The notes under the pieces were generated by a model, which saw nothing but the letters and a program-made list of their open reading frames with translations, ran no database searches and was not told where the DNA came from. Below are positions 1 through 9,622 of a DNA stretch of 64,000 nucleotides, piece by piece. The stretch spans positions 124,001 through 188,000 of the forward strand of contig DCDG01000022.1 in the NCBI GenBank assembly GCA_002316315.1, read 5' to 3'. Every line of letters starts with the position of its first letter. Position 1 is the stretch's first letter. The translations under genes were made by a program, and so were the position numbers. This DNA comes from Candidatus Aminicenantes bacterium UBA1061 (lineage in GTDB: Bacteria; Acidobacteriota; Aminicenantia; Aminicenantales; Saccharicenantaceae).

Positions 1-236
1 CTGAGAATCTCGGCCTGCGGGCTCAAAAACTTTATGAACTGGGCATTATTGACAAAATCATTCTGGAACCGCCAGGTGCTGCTCATATGGATTACGAAAC
101 GACTTTTAAGAACGTTGATAAGCAGCTAAATCTGACCCTAAAGAAGCTTCAGCAGCCAAATCTGACGGATCTTCTGGATGAACGTTATCGAAAGATCAGA
201 CGCCAGGGGATTTTCGAAACGAAGAAGAGTCAATAA
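1..236 (+). CDS. accA: Acetyl-CoA carboxylase carboxyltransferase subunit alpha (3' end only)
   Basis: An open frame runs in from the left edge (first full codon at base 3) and stops with TAA at 234-236, giving the last 77 residues. The text around residues 10-30 of the fragment (YELGIIDKIILEPPGAAH) matches the conserved end of the carboxyltransferase alpha subunit, where the family has GIIDxIIxEPxGGAH, and it is followed by the usual helical tail ending RYRKIRRQG. The enzyme transfers carboxyl from carboxybiotin to acetyl-CoA to make malonyl-CoA for fatty-acid synthesis. The start lies outside the window. It sits 93 bases upstream of hisS on the same strand; co-transcription is possible but not shown. 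Confidence 0.85.
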   Translation, partial: ENLGLRAQKLYELGIIDKIILEPPGAAHMDYETTFKNVDKQLNLTLKKLQQPNLTDLLDERYRKIRRQGIFETKKSQ

Positions 237-329
237 TCGGGCAAAAAGAATTTAATAGCCAGCGGCAGGCCATTATCATGACCACCAAAAACTGTGATGA
301 ATAATCGTGAATAAGAAGGTTGGGATAAA

Positions 330-1625
330 ATGAGCAGCAAGCAAAACGAACAAGCTATCTCCCCCATTAAGGGCATGCGAGACATACTGCCCGAAGAAGC
401 CAGGCTATGGCAGATGGTAGAAGCCTCCGCCCGAAAAATCTTTGAGCTTTATGGCTTCCGTGAGCTGCGAGCCCCCATTCTGGAGCCAACCGAGCTTTTT
501 GAAAGGGGCACCGGAGCTTCTTCTGATATTGTCACCAAGGAAATGTATACCTTTACTGACAAAGGTGGACGCTCGGTCACCCTGCGTCCGGAGTATACTC
601 CTTCCGTGGTTAGAGCCATCATTGAACACCGCCTTGATCTTCAGCCACTCCCTCTTCGTTTTTATTATACCGGACCAATGTTTCGCTATGACCGCCCGCA
701 GAAAGGGCGCTACCGTCAGTTCCATCAGATAGATGTTGAAGTGTTTGGCGAACAGGATGCAGCCATTGATGCCGAGATTATTGAAATGGCTTACCGTTTC
801 TTCCAGGAAGTCAAAGTCGAAGGTGTCAGTACCCTGGTCAATTCAGTTGGCTGTCCACGGTGCCGACCAGCTTATGGACAGGCTCTGAGGGAAGCTGCAA
901 CTAAAGCCAGCGATAGGCTCTGCACTGATTGCCAGAGAAAAGCTGAAATAAATCCATTGCGGATTTTTGACTGCAAGCAGGAAAGCTGTCAGGAAGCGGC
1001 CAGAACCTTCCCCAGGATCACCGATTACCTGTGCGAGGAGTGCCGGGAACATTTTAAAAAGTTCCTGAGCTACCTGGATCTTTATCAGCTGCCTTACCGG
1101 ATAGAACCGACTCTTGTCCGAGGCCTCGACTACTATACCAAAACCACTTTTGAGCTGGTGGTGGAAAATCTTGGTGCTCAGAATGCCATCGGCGGTGGCG
1201 GTCGCTATGACAATATGGTCAAAGAGTTTGGCGGACCGGATTTATGCGGCACCGGACTGGCCATTGGACTGGAGAGGCTCCTCCTCGTCTCGAAGCTGGA
1301 AGCGCCCGCTCCAGATTTTGCCTATTTCGCTTACAGCGGTGAGCAGGCCAGGCAGGCCAGCCTGCTGGCTGCCCGCTATTTCCGCACCCTGGGGATTCCC
1401 TGTATCATAGAGTTCAAAGAGAGAAGCTGGAAAGCCCACTTCAGCCGGGCCAACAAAATCGGTGCGACCTGGACGGTTATTATCGGCGAAGATGAGCTGT
1501 CCTCAGGAGAATACCAGCTCAAGGATATGCTGGAATCAAAACAATATAAAGGAACGATCGAACAGCTGACGCAAATTGTCATTGAAAAAGAGAAAGCGCG
1601 ACAGGGCATTCTCGGAAGGGATTAA
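330..1625 (+). CDS. hisS: Histidyl-tRNA synthetase
   Basis: Class II synthetase of 431 residues that charges tRNA-His in the cytoplasm. Motif 2 is at residues 117-133 (MFRYDRPQKGRYRQF...) and the HisRS-specific LVRGLDYYT at 262-270. A cysteine-rich insertion lies between about 175 and 238 (C175, C178, C198, C201, C215, C220, C235, C238), as in the subset of bacterial HisRS that carry a zinc-ribbon-like insert with GCPxCRP and LDCKxxxC. Here all eight cysteines are kept. The C-terminal anticodon-binding domain starts near 320. The gene is followed after three bases by aspS, a common hisS-aspS pair, so the two are very probably one operon. Confidence 0.95.
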   Translation: MSSKQNEQAISPIKGMRDILPEEARLWQMVEASARKIFELYGFRELRAPILEPTELFERGTGASSDIVTKEMYTFTDKGGRSVTLRPEYTPSVVRAIIEHRLDLQPLPLRFYYTGPMFRYDRPQKGRYRQFHQIDVEVFGEQDAAIDAEIIEMAYRFFQEVKVEGVSTLVNSVGCPRCRPAYGQALREAATKASDRLCTDCQRKAEINPLRIFDCKQESCQEAARTFPRITDYLCEECREHFKKFLSYLDLYQLPYRIEPTLVRGLDYYTKTTFELVVENLGAQNAIGGGGRYDNMVKEFGGPDLCGTGLAIGLERLLLVSKLEAPAPDFAYFAYSGEQARQASLLAARYFRTLGIPCIIEFKERSWKAHFSRANKIGATWTVIIGEDELSSGEYQLKDMLESKQYKGTIEQLTQIVIEKEKARQGILGRD

Positions 1626-1628
1626 GCT

Positions 1629-3419
1629 ATGGGCAACAACAGTCAGCAAAATAAATCTCAATCGGCTTCGAGGACAGATTATTGCGGCCAGCTCGAGGCC
1701 AGCGATGTCGGCCGGGAAGTGGTTTTAAAGGGCTGGGTACAGAGAGTACGCGACCTCGGGAGTCTGGTGTTTATTGACCTCCGTGACCGAACCGGTCTTG
1801 TTCAACTGGTCGCCAGAAATAGTCAGCCTGAACTGCTTGATGAAGCGAAAAAGCTACGCTGTGAGTATGTCGTCGAAGCCAGAGGGCTGGTCAACCGGAG
1901 AGAACCAGCGGCCATTAACCGGCAGATGGCCACCGGTGAAATCGAAGTCGAAATATCCGGACTCAAGGTTTTGAACAGCTCCGCTGTTCCACCTTTTGTG
2001 ATCGCCGATCCGCCTCAAGCGGCAGAAGAGCTACGGCTTAAATACCGTTACCTCGATTTAAGACGGCCTTCGATGCAGAAAAATCTTATTCTCCGCCATC
2101 AGGCCGCACTGGCCACCAGGAATTATCTAAACCAGCAGGGTTTTCTGGAGATTGAAACACCTTTCCTCACTAAAAGCACACCGGAGGGGGCCAGGGATTA
2201 TCTCGTTCCCAGCCGCCTTCATCCCGGAAAATTTTATGCGTTGCCTCAGTCCCCGCAGCTTTTCAAGCAAATTTTGATGATCGCCGGTTTCGATCGCTAT
2301 TTTCAAATTGTCCGCTGTTTTCGGGACGAAGACTTGAGAGCTGACCGCCAGCCGGAATTTACCCAGATTGATATCGAAATGAGCTTTATTGAACGAGAAG
2401 ATATCTACCACCTTATCGAAGGATTAATGGAAAAGCTTTTTGCCCTGAATGGAGAAAAGATCAGCCGGCCATTTTCCCGTCTGACTTATGCTGAGGCTAT
2501 GGACCATTACGGCACAGATAAGCCTGACCTCAGGGACTCTATTGCCATAGAGGATTTAAGCGAACTTGGCCGGAATCTTAATTCCGAGTTGATTAAATCA
2601 GCTCTGGACAGCGGCGGCGTGCTAAGAGGCTTGCTGGTCGAGGGAGGGGCTGAACTTTCGCGCTCCCACCTGGACAGGCTGCAGGAAAAAGCTAAGTCTC
2701 TGGGAGCCCCTGGTTTGATCTGGGTCAAAAGAAGTGAGGGGAGTTTTAAATCATCCTTAAAGTTGGCTGAAGATGAACTGCGTCTTCTCACGGAAAAACT
2801 TCAGGCCCGGGATGGCGACCTGGCGTTACTTATTGCTTCTCCACGCGAAACGGCGATTAAAGTCCTGGGCGAATTGAGAAGCAATTTTATAGCCGAAAAA
2901 ATAAAGACAGGGAAAATCAATAAAAACAGCCGCGCTTTTGGCTGGATCACCGACTTTCCTCTCTTTGAATGGAGCGAAGAGGAGAAAAGGATTGTTTCCA
3001 TGCATCACCCTTTTACTTCCCCTGATCCGACTGACCTCGACCACCTGGAGAGCGAACCGCTCCGGGTCAAATCACTGGCTTATGATCTGGTACTCAATGG
3101 CTATGAAGTCGGGGGCGGCTCCATCAGAATTCACCAGCCGGAGCTCCAGTCCAGAATTTTTAAAGTGCTTGGCCTTTCGCCCGAGCAGGCCAGACAGAAA
3201 TTTGGCTTCTTTTTAGAAGCTCTAACCTATGGTGCGCCACCTCACGGAGGAATTGCTCTTGGTTTTGACCGGCTGGTTATGCTGCTCTGTAACCTTGATT
3301 CTATTCGCGAGGTGATTCCTTTTCCCAAGACAACGAGTGCCTTGTGCCTCATGACCGACTCGCCCTCAGAAGTGGACGAAAAGCAACTGGCCGAGCTGGG
3401 CATTAAACTCTGTAAGTGA
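1629..3419 (+). CDS. aspS: Aspartyl-tRNA synthetase
   Basis: Bacterial-type class IIb AspRS of 596 residues. An N-terminal OB-fold anticodon domain (GWVQRVRDLGSLVFIDLRDR) is followed by motif 2 (FRDEDLRADRQPEFTQID), the bacterial GAD insertion (about 290-420), and a C-terminal motif 3 (GGIALGFDRLVMLL). Length agrees with the family. The ATG has an AAGGGA Shine-Dalgarno seven bases upstream, inside the end of hisS, supporting translational coupling. Whether it is discriminating or also charges tRNA-Asn cannot be told, since gatCAB and asnS are not in view. Confidence 0.95.
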   Translation: MGNNSQQNKSQSASRTDYCGQLEASDVGREVVLKGWVQRVRDLGSLVFIDLRDRTGLVQLVARNSQPELLDEAKKLRCEYVVEARGLVNRREPAAINRQMATGEIEVEISGLKVLNSSAVPPFVIADPPQAAEELRLKYRYLDLRRPSMQKNLILRHQAALATRNYLNQQGFLEIETPFLTKSTPEGARDYLVPSRLHPGKFYALPQSPQLFKQILMIAGFDRYFQIVRCFRDEDLRADRQPEFTQIDIEMSFIEREDIYHLIEGLMEKLFALNGEKISRPFSRLTYAEAMDHYGTDKPDLRDSIAIEDLSELGRNLNSELIKSALDSGGVLRGLLVEGGAELSRSHLDRLQEKAKSLGAPGLIWVKRSEGSFKSSLKLAEDELRLLTEKLQARDGDLALLIASPRETAIKVLGELRSNFIAEKIKTGKINKNSRAFGWITDFPLFEWSEEEKRIVSMHHPFTSPDPTDLDHLESEPLRVKSLAYDLVLNGYEVGGGSIRIHQPELQSRIFKVLGLSPEQARQKFGFFLEALTYGAPPHGGIALGFDRLVMLLCNLDSIREVIPFPKTTSALCLMTDSPSEVDEKQLAELGIKLCK

Positions 3420-3779
3420 GAGCCCTGTTCTAGCTCATTCCCGTTTGCCGCTTTACTGTTCTCAGAATTCAGGGCTGGAAGCTGACTTTTTATTACCCAT
3501 TAATGCCTTATTTTGAATTTTCGCTATCTATACAAAAGTATAAAGAATGCTGAGGATAATGCCAATCTTTTCGTCCTGGGCTTTATTCAAGGTTGGAAAA
3601 CACAAAAAAAGAGGGGCCAGCCCGGCGGCCAGCCCCTCTTGATCTCATTTTTGAAACAGTGTTCAGTCAGCTCAACTCTTTATCATCCAGCGTCTGTTCT
3701 TGACTTGTATCTTTAGCTACATCACTTGTCTCTTTCTGATCGTCAGCCTAAAACTCACTGACCTCGCTTGTGGTCTTGC
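3420..3779. other. Intergenic region between convergent aspS and M16 peptidase genes
   Basis: This 360-base gap between convergent genes holds one clear element, the hairpin terminator at 3601-3640. The remainder shows no RNA gene that I recognise. A short open frame at 3513-3716 (+) runs straight through the terminator hairpin and has no family resemblance. Confidence 0.6.
3601..3640 (-). terminator. Intrinsic terminator of the M16 peptidase operon
   Basis: A nine-base-pair stem pairs AAGAGGGGC (3609-3617) with GCCCCTCTT (3632-3640) around a GC-rich loop. Read on the minus strand it is followed by a run of seven T (the A run at 3604-3610 on the plus strand), the classic intrinsic terminator form. 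On the plus strand only a short T pair follows the stem, so termination of aspS here would be weaker. Confidence 0.8.
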
Positions 3780-5246
3780 TTATTCCACCAGCTGGCCGGT
3801 CAGAGGATCAAGCAATTTTACCTGGTGAACTTTGCCCAGTCTGTCGAGCGGGCCAGGGAACTTTTCTGAGCCCTGGTTACAAGGTTCGAAGTCACCAACA
3901 ATCATGATGACCATTTTATCCGGATGAATATATTTTTGAGCCACTTCCATAACCTTTTCCTTGGTCACAGCCTTAATCTTATCCCGGTAAGTAGCATAAT
4001 AATTCATCGGCTTGCCCTGCATTTCCAGGCTGGCAAAATTGATCATCGTTCTGGACGCGCTCTGGAAGAAATCAGTAAAGCTTTCCAGGAAATAATTAAC
4101 AGCTGTTTCCATTTCTGCATCTGATACAGGTTCCTGCCGGATGCGTTCAAATTCCTTTAGAATCAAAGAAATAGCATACCCAACAGTCGATGACTTGGTT
4201 TGAACATAGCCGGCCATGGTTCCAGGGAAGCCCCAGCGATAGGTGAAACGGCTGCCGCAATTATAGGCCAGGCCCTCATCTGACCTGACCTTGGAGGTAA
4301 TCCTGGAAGTAAAGCTGCCACCGCCAAGAATAAAATTCATTACCTGCACAGCAAAATAATCTGGATTGGTATCTTCGAGACCAAGATGGCCAATATTAAT
4401 ATAGCCCTGGTTTATTTTTTTCTGAACGAAATATACGCCTGGCTCAGGCTGAGGAAAAGTTTTAGCGGTCTCCGGGAAGCTTAAAGGCTGATTGGCCCAT
4501 TTTGAGGCATATTTATTGATTTTGGTTCTTAACTGATTACGGTTGAAATCGCCCGCACCAGCCAGAATGATGTTTTTGGGGAAGAAATATTTTTTGTGGA
4601 AAGCTTTAAGATCAGCCTGATTAATTGACTCAACCGTCGCTTTGGTTGCCTGGTAGGTAAGCGGACAATCACCATAGAGAACTTTTTCGAACTCCCGGCT
4701 CAGCACCAGACTCGGGTTATCGTTGGCTCCACGCATCTGCTCAATGATTTTGCCTTTGGCCAGCTTCAGGCTGTCTTCCCGGAATTCAGGATTCATCAAT
4801 AGATCAAAGAAAATATCCAGCCCTTCATCCAGGTCTTTGCTCAGGATAGACATACTAAGTGTAGCTGTTCTCTCACCGACTGAAAAATTGATTGTTCCCC
4901 CAAGAAAATCCAGCCGTTCTTCAATCGCCGAACCTGTCCTGGTCTTGGTCCCGCCTTTAATCAGGCACTCAGACAGGACAGATCCCAGCCCGGCTTTATC
5001 CTTGGGAGCATAAAGGCTTCCGGTATTGATCATCGCCGTGATGTTAACGATGGGCAGGGATTTGTCCTCCTGGATGTAGCCGCGGAGGCCATTGCTCATC
5101 ATCATCCGAAAACTGGAAGGTTGGGGTGGTTCAAATTGAAGTGGAGGGAACTTCAAATTTTCCGGCCTGGTAACCTGAGCAGTGACGACACCAGCTGCCA
5201 TAACCAGGAACAAAAGCCCGAAAATCAAAATAGTTTTTTTCTTCAT
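3780..5246 (-). CDS. M16 family peptidase-like subunit lacking the zinc motif
   Basis: A 488-residue exported protein with a signal peptide at about 1-23 (MKKKTILIFGLLFLVMAAGV) and two M16 (pitrilysin-like) domains. Where the catalytic zinc motif HxxEH should be, the sequence reads LGSVLSECLIKGG, so no zinc site is present. The second domain keeps the substrate-contacting R and Y seen in the non-catalytic partner of heterodimeric M16B enzymes (SKVRSDEGLAYNCGS). It lies 12 bases downstream of a partner with an intact HxxEH. I infer a catalytic/regulatory pair acting in the periplasm on peptides, as in bacterial M16B heterodimers. The ATG has a strong AAGGAGG site. Confidence 0.85.
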   Translation of the reverse strand: MKKKTILIFGLLFLVMAAGVVTAQVTRPENLKFPPLQFEPPQPSSFRMMMSNGLRGYIQEDKSLPIVNITAMINTGSLYAPKDKAGLGSVLSECLIKGGTKTRTGSAIEERLDFLGGTINFSVGERTATLSMSILSKDLDEGLDIFFDLLMNPEFREDSLKLAKGKIIEQMRGANDNPSLVLSREFEKVLYGDCPLTYQATKATVESINQADLKAFHKKYFFPKNIILAGAGDFNRNQLRTKINKYASKWANQPLSFPETAKTFPQPEPGVYFVQKKINQGYINIGHLGLEDTNPDYFAVQVMNFILGGGSFTSRITSKVRSDEGLAYNCGSRFTYRWGFPGTMAGYVQTKSSTVGYAISLILKEFERIRQEPVSDAEMETAVNYFLESFTDFFQSASRTMINFASLEMQGKPMNYYATYRDKIKAVTKEKVMEVAQKYIHPDKMVIMIVGDFEPCNQGSEKFPGPLDRLGKVHQVKLLDPLTGQLVE

Positions 5247-5258
5247 GATTATCCCTCC

Positions 5259-6746
5259 TTATCTCGCCTGACCCCGGGAATAGATGGCCACCAGGGAATT
5301 ATCCTTATCAAAATACTTATTAGCCACTTTCTTGATATCATCAGAGGTAACCTTTTTTATATCTTCCAGATCCGTTAAGAGTGAACGCCAGCCACGGTTA
5401 AGTTCTGCCCGACCGATCCTTGAGGCCAAAAACATCGGAGATTCGAGGCTGCGAATAAAGGCGGCTTCAGTCTTATTTTTGGCTTTCTGCAACTCTTCCG
5501 GCATCACACCATCCTTTTTAATTTTGTCAATTTCTTCCCAGATAGCCTTTTCGACTTCCTCCGGCTTGGCTGCCGCCTGAAGTTTCGGGATGATACTAAA
5601 GGTGAAAGCACCGGCGTACCACTGAGGCCGGCTCATGGCCATGGCTCTGATAGCCAGGTCTTTTTCTTTGACCAGCGATTTGTTCAGCCGGCCAGTTTCC
5701 CCGGAAAGAATGCTGGATAGAAGATTGAGAGCCGGCACATCAGGATCGCCATCAGGCGGAATGTGGAACCAGAGTTGAAAGCTGGGCATACCTGGCCCCT
5801 GGCCATACATCCTTTTTTCAGAATATTGTGGAGGCTCGCCTGTTCTAATCGGCTCGACATCGGGTGCCTTGGGAATAGCCCCAAAATATTTTTCGGCCAG
5901 GGAAATAATGGCCTCTGGTTTAACATCACCGACATAGATAGCAATGGCATTGTTGGGGACATAATATTGATCATGGAACTCAATCAGATCATCTTTGTTG
6001 ACTTTCTTCAGATCATCCATCCAGCCGATGACTTCCCAGTGATAAGGAGAGGCTGCATAAAAAGCAGCATTGACCTGTTCATTGAAATAAAAGCCGGGCT
6101 GATTTTCGCTCAGCCGTCTCTCTTCCATGATGACATCTTTTTCTGAATAAAACTCCCGAAAATAGGCATTCATCATACGGTCAGATTCCAGCAGCATCTG
6201 CAACTCAACTTTATTGGAAGGCAAGGTGACATAATAGCCAGTCACCTCGCTTGAGGTTGAGGCATTGAGACCGGTGCCACCATTTTTCATATAAGTTTCC
6301 CACAGGTCATCTTTGATGATGTATTTTTTCTCGGCTTTAATCAGTTCATCCACCTGCTTCTGCCATTCAGCAATTTTGGCCTGATCGCCATCCTTTTTCC
6401 AGTACTTTTCTCGATAAATCTTGTTCATCAGGTCATCAATCTGGCGATTCAGGGCATTGTCGGCCTCAAAATCAGTTACTCCCATTATCCTGGTACCCTT
6501 GAACATCATGTGTTCATGAATATGGGCCAGGCCGGTTGTTCCGGGACGCTCGTTGATTGAGCCTACCTTATAATAGATATGGCAGACAACTCTCGGCACA
6601 CCTGGCTTGGGAATCATTAAAATCTTCATCCCGTTGGTCAGGACATGCTCTTTCACCTCGAGCTTAACCTGAGCCTGCCCCGGACCGGACAGAGCTAGAA
6701 CCATAAGGGCCGTTAAAAAGATACTCGACAACTTCTTAAAATTCAT
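5259..6746 (-). CDS. M16 family zinc peptidase, catalytic subunit
   Basis: A 495-residue exported zinc metallopeptidase. The signal peptide covers about 1-25 (cleavage near GQAQ). The inverted zinc motif HxxEH is intact at H75, E78 and H79 (HIHEH), and the downstream acidic ligand region follows (IMEERRLSENQPG). The first domain carries a charged insertion of about 50 residues (around 95-145) rich in Lys and Asp. It is first in an operon with the non-catalytic partner. A GGAGGAGGT Shine-Dalgarno precedes the ATG. Expected role: degradation or processing of oligopeptides in the envelope. Substrate unknown. Confidence 0.88.
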   Translation of the reverse strand: MNFKKLSSIFLTALMVLALSGPGQAQVKLEVKEHVLTNGMKILMIPKPGVPRVVCHIYYKVGSINERPGTTGLAHIHEHMMFKGTRIMGVTDFEADNALNRQIDDLMNKIYREKYWKKDGDQAKIAEWQKQVDELIKAEKKYIIKDDLWETYMKNGGTGLNASTSSEVTGYYVTLPSNKVELQMLLESDRMMNAYFREFYSEKDVIMEERRLSENQPGFYFNEQVNAAFYAASPYHWEVIGWMDDLKKVNKDDLIEFHDQYYVPNNAIAIYVGDVKPEAIISLAEKYFGAIPKAPDVEPIRTGEPPQYSEKRMYGQGPGMPSFQLWFHIPPDGDPDVPALNLLSSILSGETGRLNKSLVKEKDLAIRAMAMSRPQWYAGAFTFSIIPKLQAAAKPEEVEKAIWEEIDKIKKDGVMPEELQKAKNKTEAAFIRSLESPMFLASRIGRAELNRGWRSLLTDLEDIKKVTSDDIKKVANKYFDKDNSLVAIYSRGQAR

Positions 6747-6888
6747 ACATCCACCTCCTCCTTATTTATAAATGTAGTTTCACCAAAAAAGATATCAATT
6801 AAAGCGTCCTTAAGTTTTGACGCCAGCAATGATATTCTTCTTCCCTTTTTTTATCATTTTTTCCTTTTTTTTGCCACCTAATTTTTTC

Positions 6889-6917
6889 TTGTAAAATTTA
6901 TTCTAGCTAAGTATTAT
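6889..6917 (+). promoter_or_regulatory. Predicted sigma70-type promoter of the amino-acid permease
   Basis: TTGTAA (6889-6894) and TATTAT (6912-6917) are separated by 17 bases. The predicted start near 6924 gives a leader of about 30 bases carrying an AAGGAG Shine-Dalgarno (6941-6946), nine bases before the ATG at 6956. This contrasts with the leaderless-type promoters elsewhere in the window. Confidence 0.5.
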
Positions 6918-6955
6918 TTAAAGCTATTCTTTTTTTTGGCAAGGAGCAACAATCA

Positions 6956-8341
6956 ATGAACCTCTGGGTAAAAAAACGGCCTGAAGATTTGCAGGAAGCT
7001 TCCGAGCACACCCAGCTGAAGAAAAGCCTGAAAGCGATTGATCTGGCTGCTCTGGGAATCGGTTCGGTGGTTGGGACGGGCATTTTTGTGGCTACCGGTC
7101 AGGGTGCCCACCTGGCCGGTCCGGGTGTCATCCTTTCATTTATTCTGGCAGCAGTGACAGCCGGCCTGTGTGCCCTGACTTATTCTGAACTGGCCTGTAT
7201 GTTTCCAGTGGCTGGCAGCACTTATTCCTATTCGTACGCTGCTTTTGGCGAGATCATCGCCTGGATCATTGGCTGGGACCTGATGCTTGAGTATCTGGTT
7301 TCCGCCAGTGCAGTTGCTTCAGGCTGGTCGTCGACCTTTATTGGACTTATTGAAAATTTGGGGCTAAAGCTGCCCAAGGCTCTGTGCTTAACACCGCTGG
7401 CTGGCGGCATCATCGATCTCCCAGCCGTCCTCATCACCATGCTTATCACCTGGATTCTTTTTATCGGTATTAAAGAGAGCTCCGTGACCAATAATATTAT
7501 TGTGGTGATAAAAATTGTCGTCATTATTCTGTTCATCGTTCTGGGTATTAAGCATATTAACTTAAGCCATTTTACGCCGTTTGCCCCTATGGGCTGGAAA
7601 GGCATCATGTCCGGCGCCGCCATTATCTTTTTTGCCTACATTGGTTTTGATGCTGTTTCCACAGCCGCCGAAGAAACGATCAATCCCAAAAGAGATGTAC
7701 CCCTTGGTCTGATGCTCTGCCTGGGCGTGGTCATTGTTTTATATATAGGAGTGGCTTTCGTTTTAGTTGGCCTTGTTCCCTATAATGAAATAGATGTTGG
7801 CAATGCCCTGCCGGCTGCTCTGGCCCGCATTGGGATTCGCTGGGGAGGCGCACTGGTCGCCACTGGTGCCATTATTGGGATGATTTCCACCTTGCTGATT
7901 ACCATTTACGGCCAGGTCAGGATATTCATGGTTATGGCCAGAGATGGGCTTCTGCCTGAGGTTTTCGCCCGTATTCACCCGAAACACCGGACTCCGGCCC
8001 TCTGCACCTGGATAACAGGTAGCCTGACCGCTCTAATTGCCGGCCTCTTTCCTCTCCCGATGATTATCGATCTCTGTAATATAGGCACGCTTTTCGCCTT
8101 TATTCTGGTCTCCATTGGTGTTATTGTTCTGAGACATACCCAACCCCAGGTAGAAAGAAAATTTAAGACTCCTCTGGTTCCTTTTACCCCCATGATCACT
8201 ATTTTCTTCTGCTTTTACCTGATGTTTAACTTATCGAAAATAACCTGGTGGCGTTTTGCAGGCTGGTTGGGCATCGGACTCATTGTTTATTTCATTTATG
8301 GTGCCCGCCACTCCAAATTAAGAAATGGTTATAATGCCTGA
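6956..8341 (+). CDS. APC-family cationic/neutral amino-acid permease
   Basis: A 461-residue polytopic inner-membrane protein with about twelve membrane segments. The first segment has the APC signature GIGSVVGTGIF (35-44), where the backbone binds the amino-acid carboxylate. The N-terminal text LKKSLKAIDLAALGIG and the C-terminal half (FVMVARDGLLP-like MVMARDGLLPEVFARIHP, then HRTPALCTW) match the CAT subfamily (YfnA/GkApcT-like). It would import amino acids, probably by proton symport. Substrate cannot be read from sequence. It is a single-gene unit with its own promoter, divergent from the M16 operon. Confidence 0.88.
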   Translation: MNLWVKKRPEDLQEASEHTQLKKSLKAIDLAALGIGSVVGTGIFVATGQGAHLAGPGVILSFILAAVTAGLCALTYSELACMFPVAGSTYSYSYAAFGEIIAWIIGWDLMLEYLVSASAVASGWSSTFIGLIENLGLKLPKALCLTPLAGGIIDLPAVLITMLITWILFIGIKESSVTNNIIVVIKIVVIILFIVLGIKHINLSHFTPFAPMGWKGIMSGAAIIFFAYIGFDAVSTAAEETINPKRDVPLGLMLCLGVVIVLYIGVAFVLVGLVPYNEIDVGNALPAALARIGIRWGGALVATGAIIGMISTLLITIYGQVRIFMVMARDGLLPEVFARIHPKHRTPALCTWITGSLTALIAGLFPLPMIIDLCNIGTLFAFILVSIGVIVLRHTQPQVERKFKTPLVPFTPMITIFFCFYLMFNLSKITWWRFAGWLGIGLIVYFIYGARHSKLRNGYNA

Positions 8342-8477
8342 ACCTAAAGTCGAAATCATTTTATCACCAGCAGCTAAGATCGACATGGGAGTAAAAAAAG
8401 AGGTATGCACCGCCTGCCTGGAGAATAATTAACTCAACGGGGATAAATTGGCACGAGTAAAATAAACTAAATAAAAT

Positions 8478-9596
8478 TCAGATATACTCTGGCTGCTCTT
8501 TGTCGAGCCTCTCCACCAGTTCTTTTACCCTCTGATCAGCTTCCCGCTGGCAGACAAGCAGAGCATCTTTGGAATTGACAATGATCAGGTTTTCAACGCC
8601 AATTAAAGCTGTTAGCTGACCTGGATTTAGAACCAGGCAGTTCTTTGAATCAAGAGACACGATTGAGCCATTGGCCACATTACAGTTTTCATCCTGTCTA
8701 TGAAGTTCATAGAGGGAACTCCACGAGCCCAGGTCAGACCAGCCAAAATCACCTCTGGCCATGAGCGAACCTCTGACTTTTTCAATCAGAGCATAGTCTA
8801 TGGATTGGGCCGGGAGTTCACGAAAAATTCTGGCCAGTGTCTGACGGTTGCCTTTTTTTAAAGCCTCAAGAATTTTTATCCAGGCTGAAAAAAGCTCTGG
8901 TGTATATTTTCTCAGACTCTCCTCAAAGACATCTGCCCGCCAGAGAAAGATGCCGCTATTCCAGTAGTATTCTCCAGACTGAATAAAGTCGAGGGCAGTC
9001 GGCAGATCTGGTTTTTCTTTAAAGCCGCTCACCGTATAAAATTTTTCTCCACACAGGGTCTTAAAACTAACGTCCGGGCAATGAAGATAACCATAGCCAG
9101 TGGCCGGAGAAGTCGGCGGGATACCAAACATAATGATCTTTTTAAATTTATAAGCAGCGGCCGCGGCCGCCTGAAGTTTCTGCCGGAAGAGTTGAACTTC
9201 CTGGATGTAATGATCAGCTGGCAAAATAGCGATTACCGCTTCGGGATTGTCGAGATAAATAGTGGCAGTAGCCAGAAGAACGGAAGGAGCAGTGTTTCTG
9301 GCCTGAGGTTCAGTCAGTAAATTTTTTCGGGGTAAAGCTGGTAAGATTTTCTCCAGTTTCCGCCTTTGCCAGGAAACGGCCACGGTATAAAGATTCTCGA
9401 CAGGTACCAGGCCTTTCACCCTGTCTACGGTCTGCTCAACGAGCTTTTTTCCCCCGACGATAGTCAGATATTGCTTCGGGTTTTTCCGACGGCTTAAAGG
9501 CCAGAAACGAGTCCCGCTGCCACCAGCCAGAATGACCACCCTCAGATCAGGCAGTTTGCTCCCTTTCTTTTTACTCCTCTTTTCTTGTTTTCCCAC
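8478..9596 (-). CDS. manC: Mannose-1-phosphate guanylyltransferase
   Basis: A 372-residue nucleotidyltransferase making GDP-mannose from mannose-1-phosphate and GTP. The nucleotide-binding signature is at residues 24-42 (GGSGTRFWPLSRRKNPKQ), PADHYI is in mid-domain and FKEKPD marks the sugar site. It is the short form: the C-terminal cupin isomerase domain of bifunctional AlgA/ManC proteins is absent. The start is GTG at 9596 with a GGGGGAGG site just upstream. It follows the phosphomannomutase gene by 26 bases, so the pair supplies two successive steps of GDP-mannose synthesis for glycans. Confidence 0.9.
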   Translation of the reverse strand: MGKQEKRSKKKGSKLPDLRVVILAGGSGTRFWPLSRRKNPKQYLTIVGGKKLVEQTVDRVKGLVPVENLYTVAVSWQRRKLEKILPALPRKNLLTEPQARNTAPSVLLATATIYLDNPEAVIAILPADHYIQEVQLFRQKLQAAAAAAYKFKKIIMFGIPPTSPATGYGYLHCPDVSFKTLCGEKFYTVSGFKEKPDLPTALDFIQSGEYYWNSGIFLWRADVFEESLRKYTPELFSAWIKILEALKKGNRQTLARIFRELPAQSIDYALIEKVRGSLMARGDFGWSDLGSWSSLYELHRQDENCNVANGSIVSLDSKNCLVLNPGQLTALIGVENLIIVNSKDALLVCQREADQRVKELVERLDKEQPEYI

Positions 9597-9622
9597 AGTT
9601 ACCTCCCCCGAACCCTTTATTC

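Noticed and set aside
3513..3716. A 67-codon plus-strand open frame between aspS and the M16 genes
   Set aside because: It reads through the terminator hairpin and has no recognisable product or Shine-Dalgarno.
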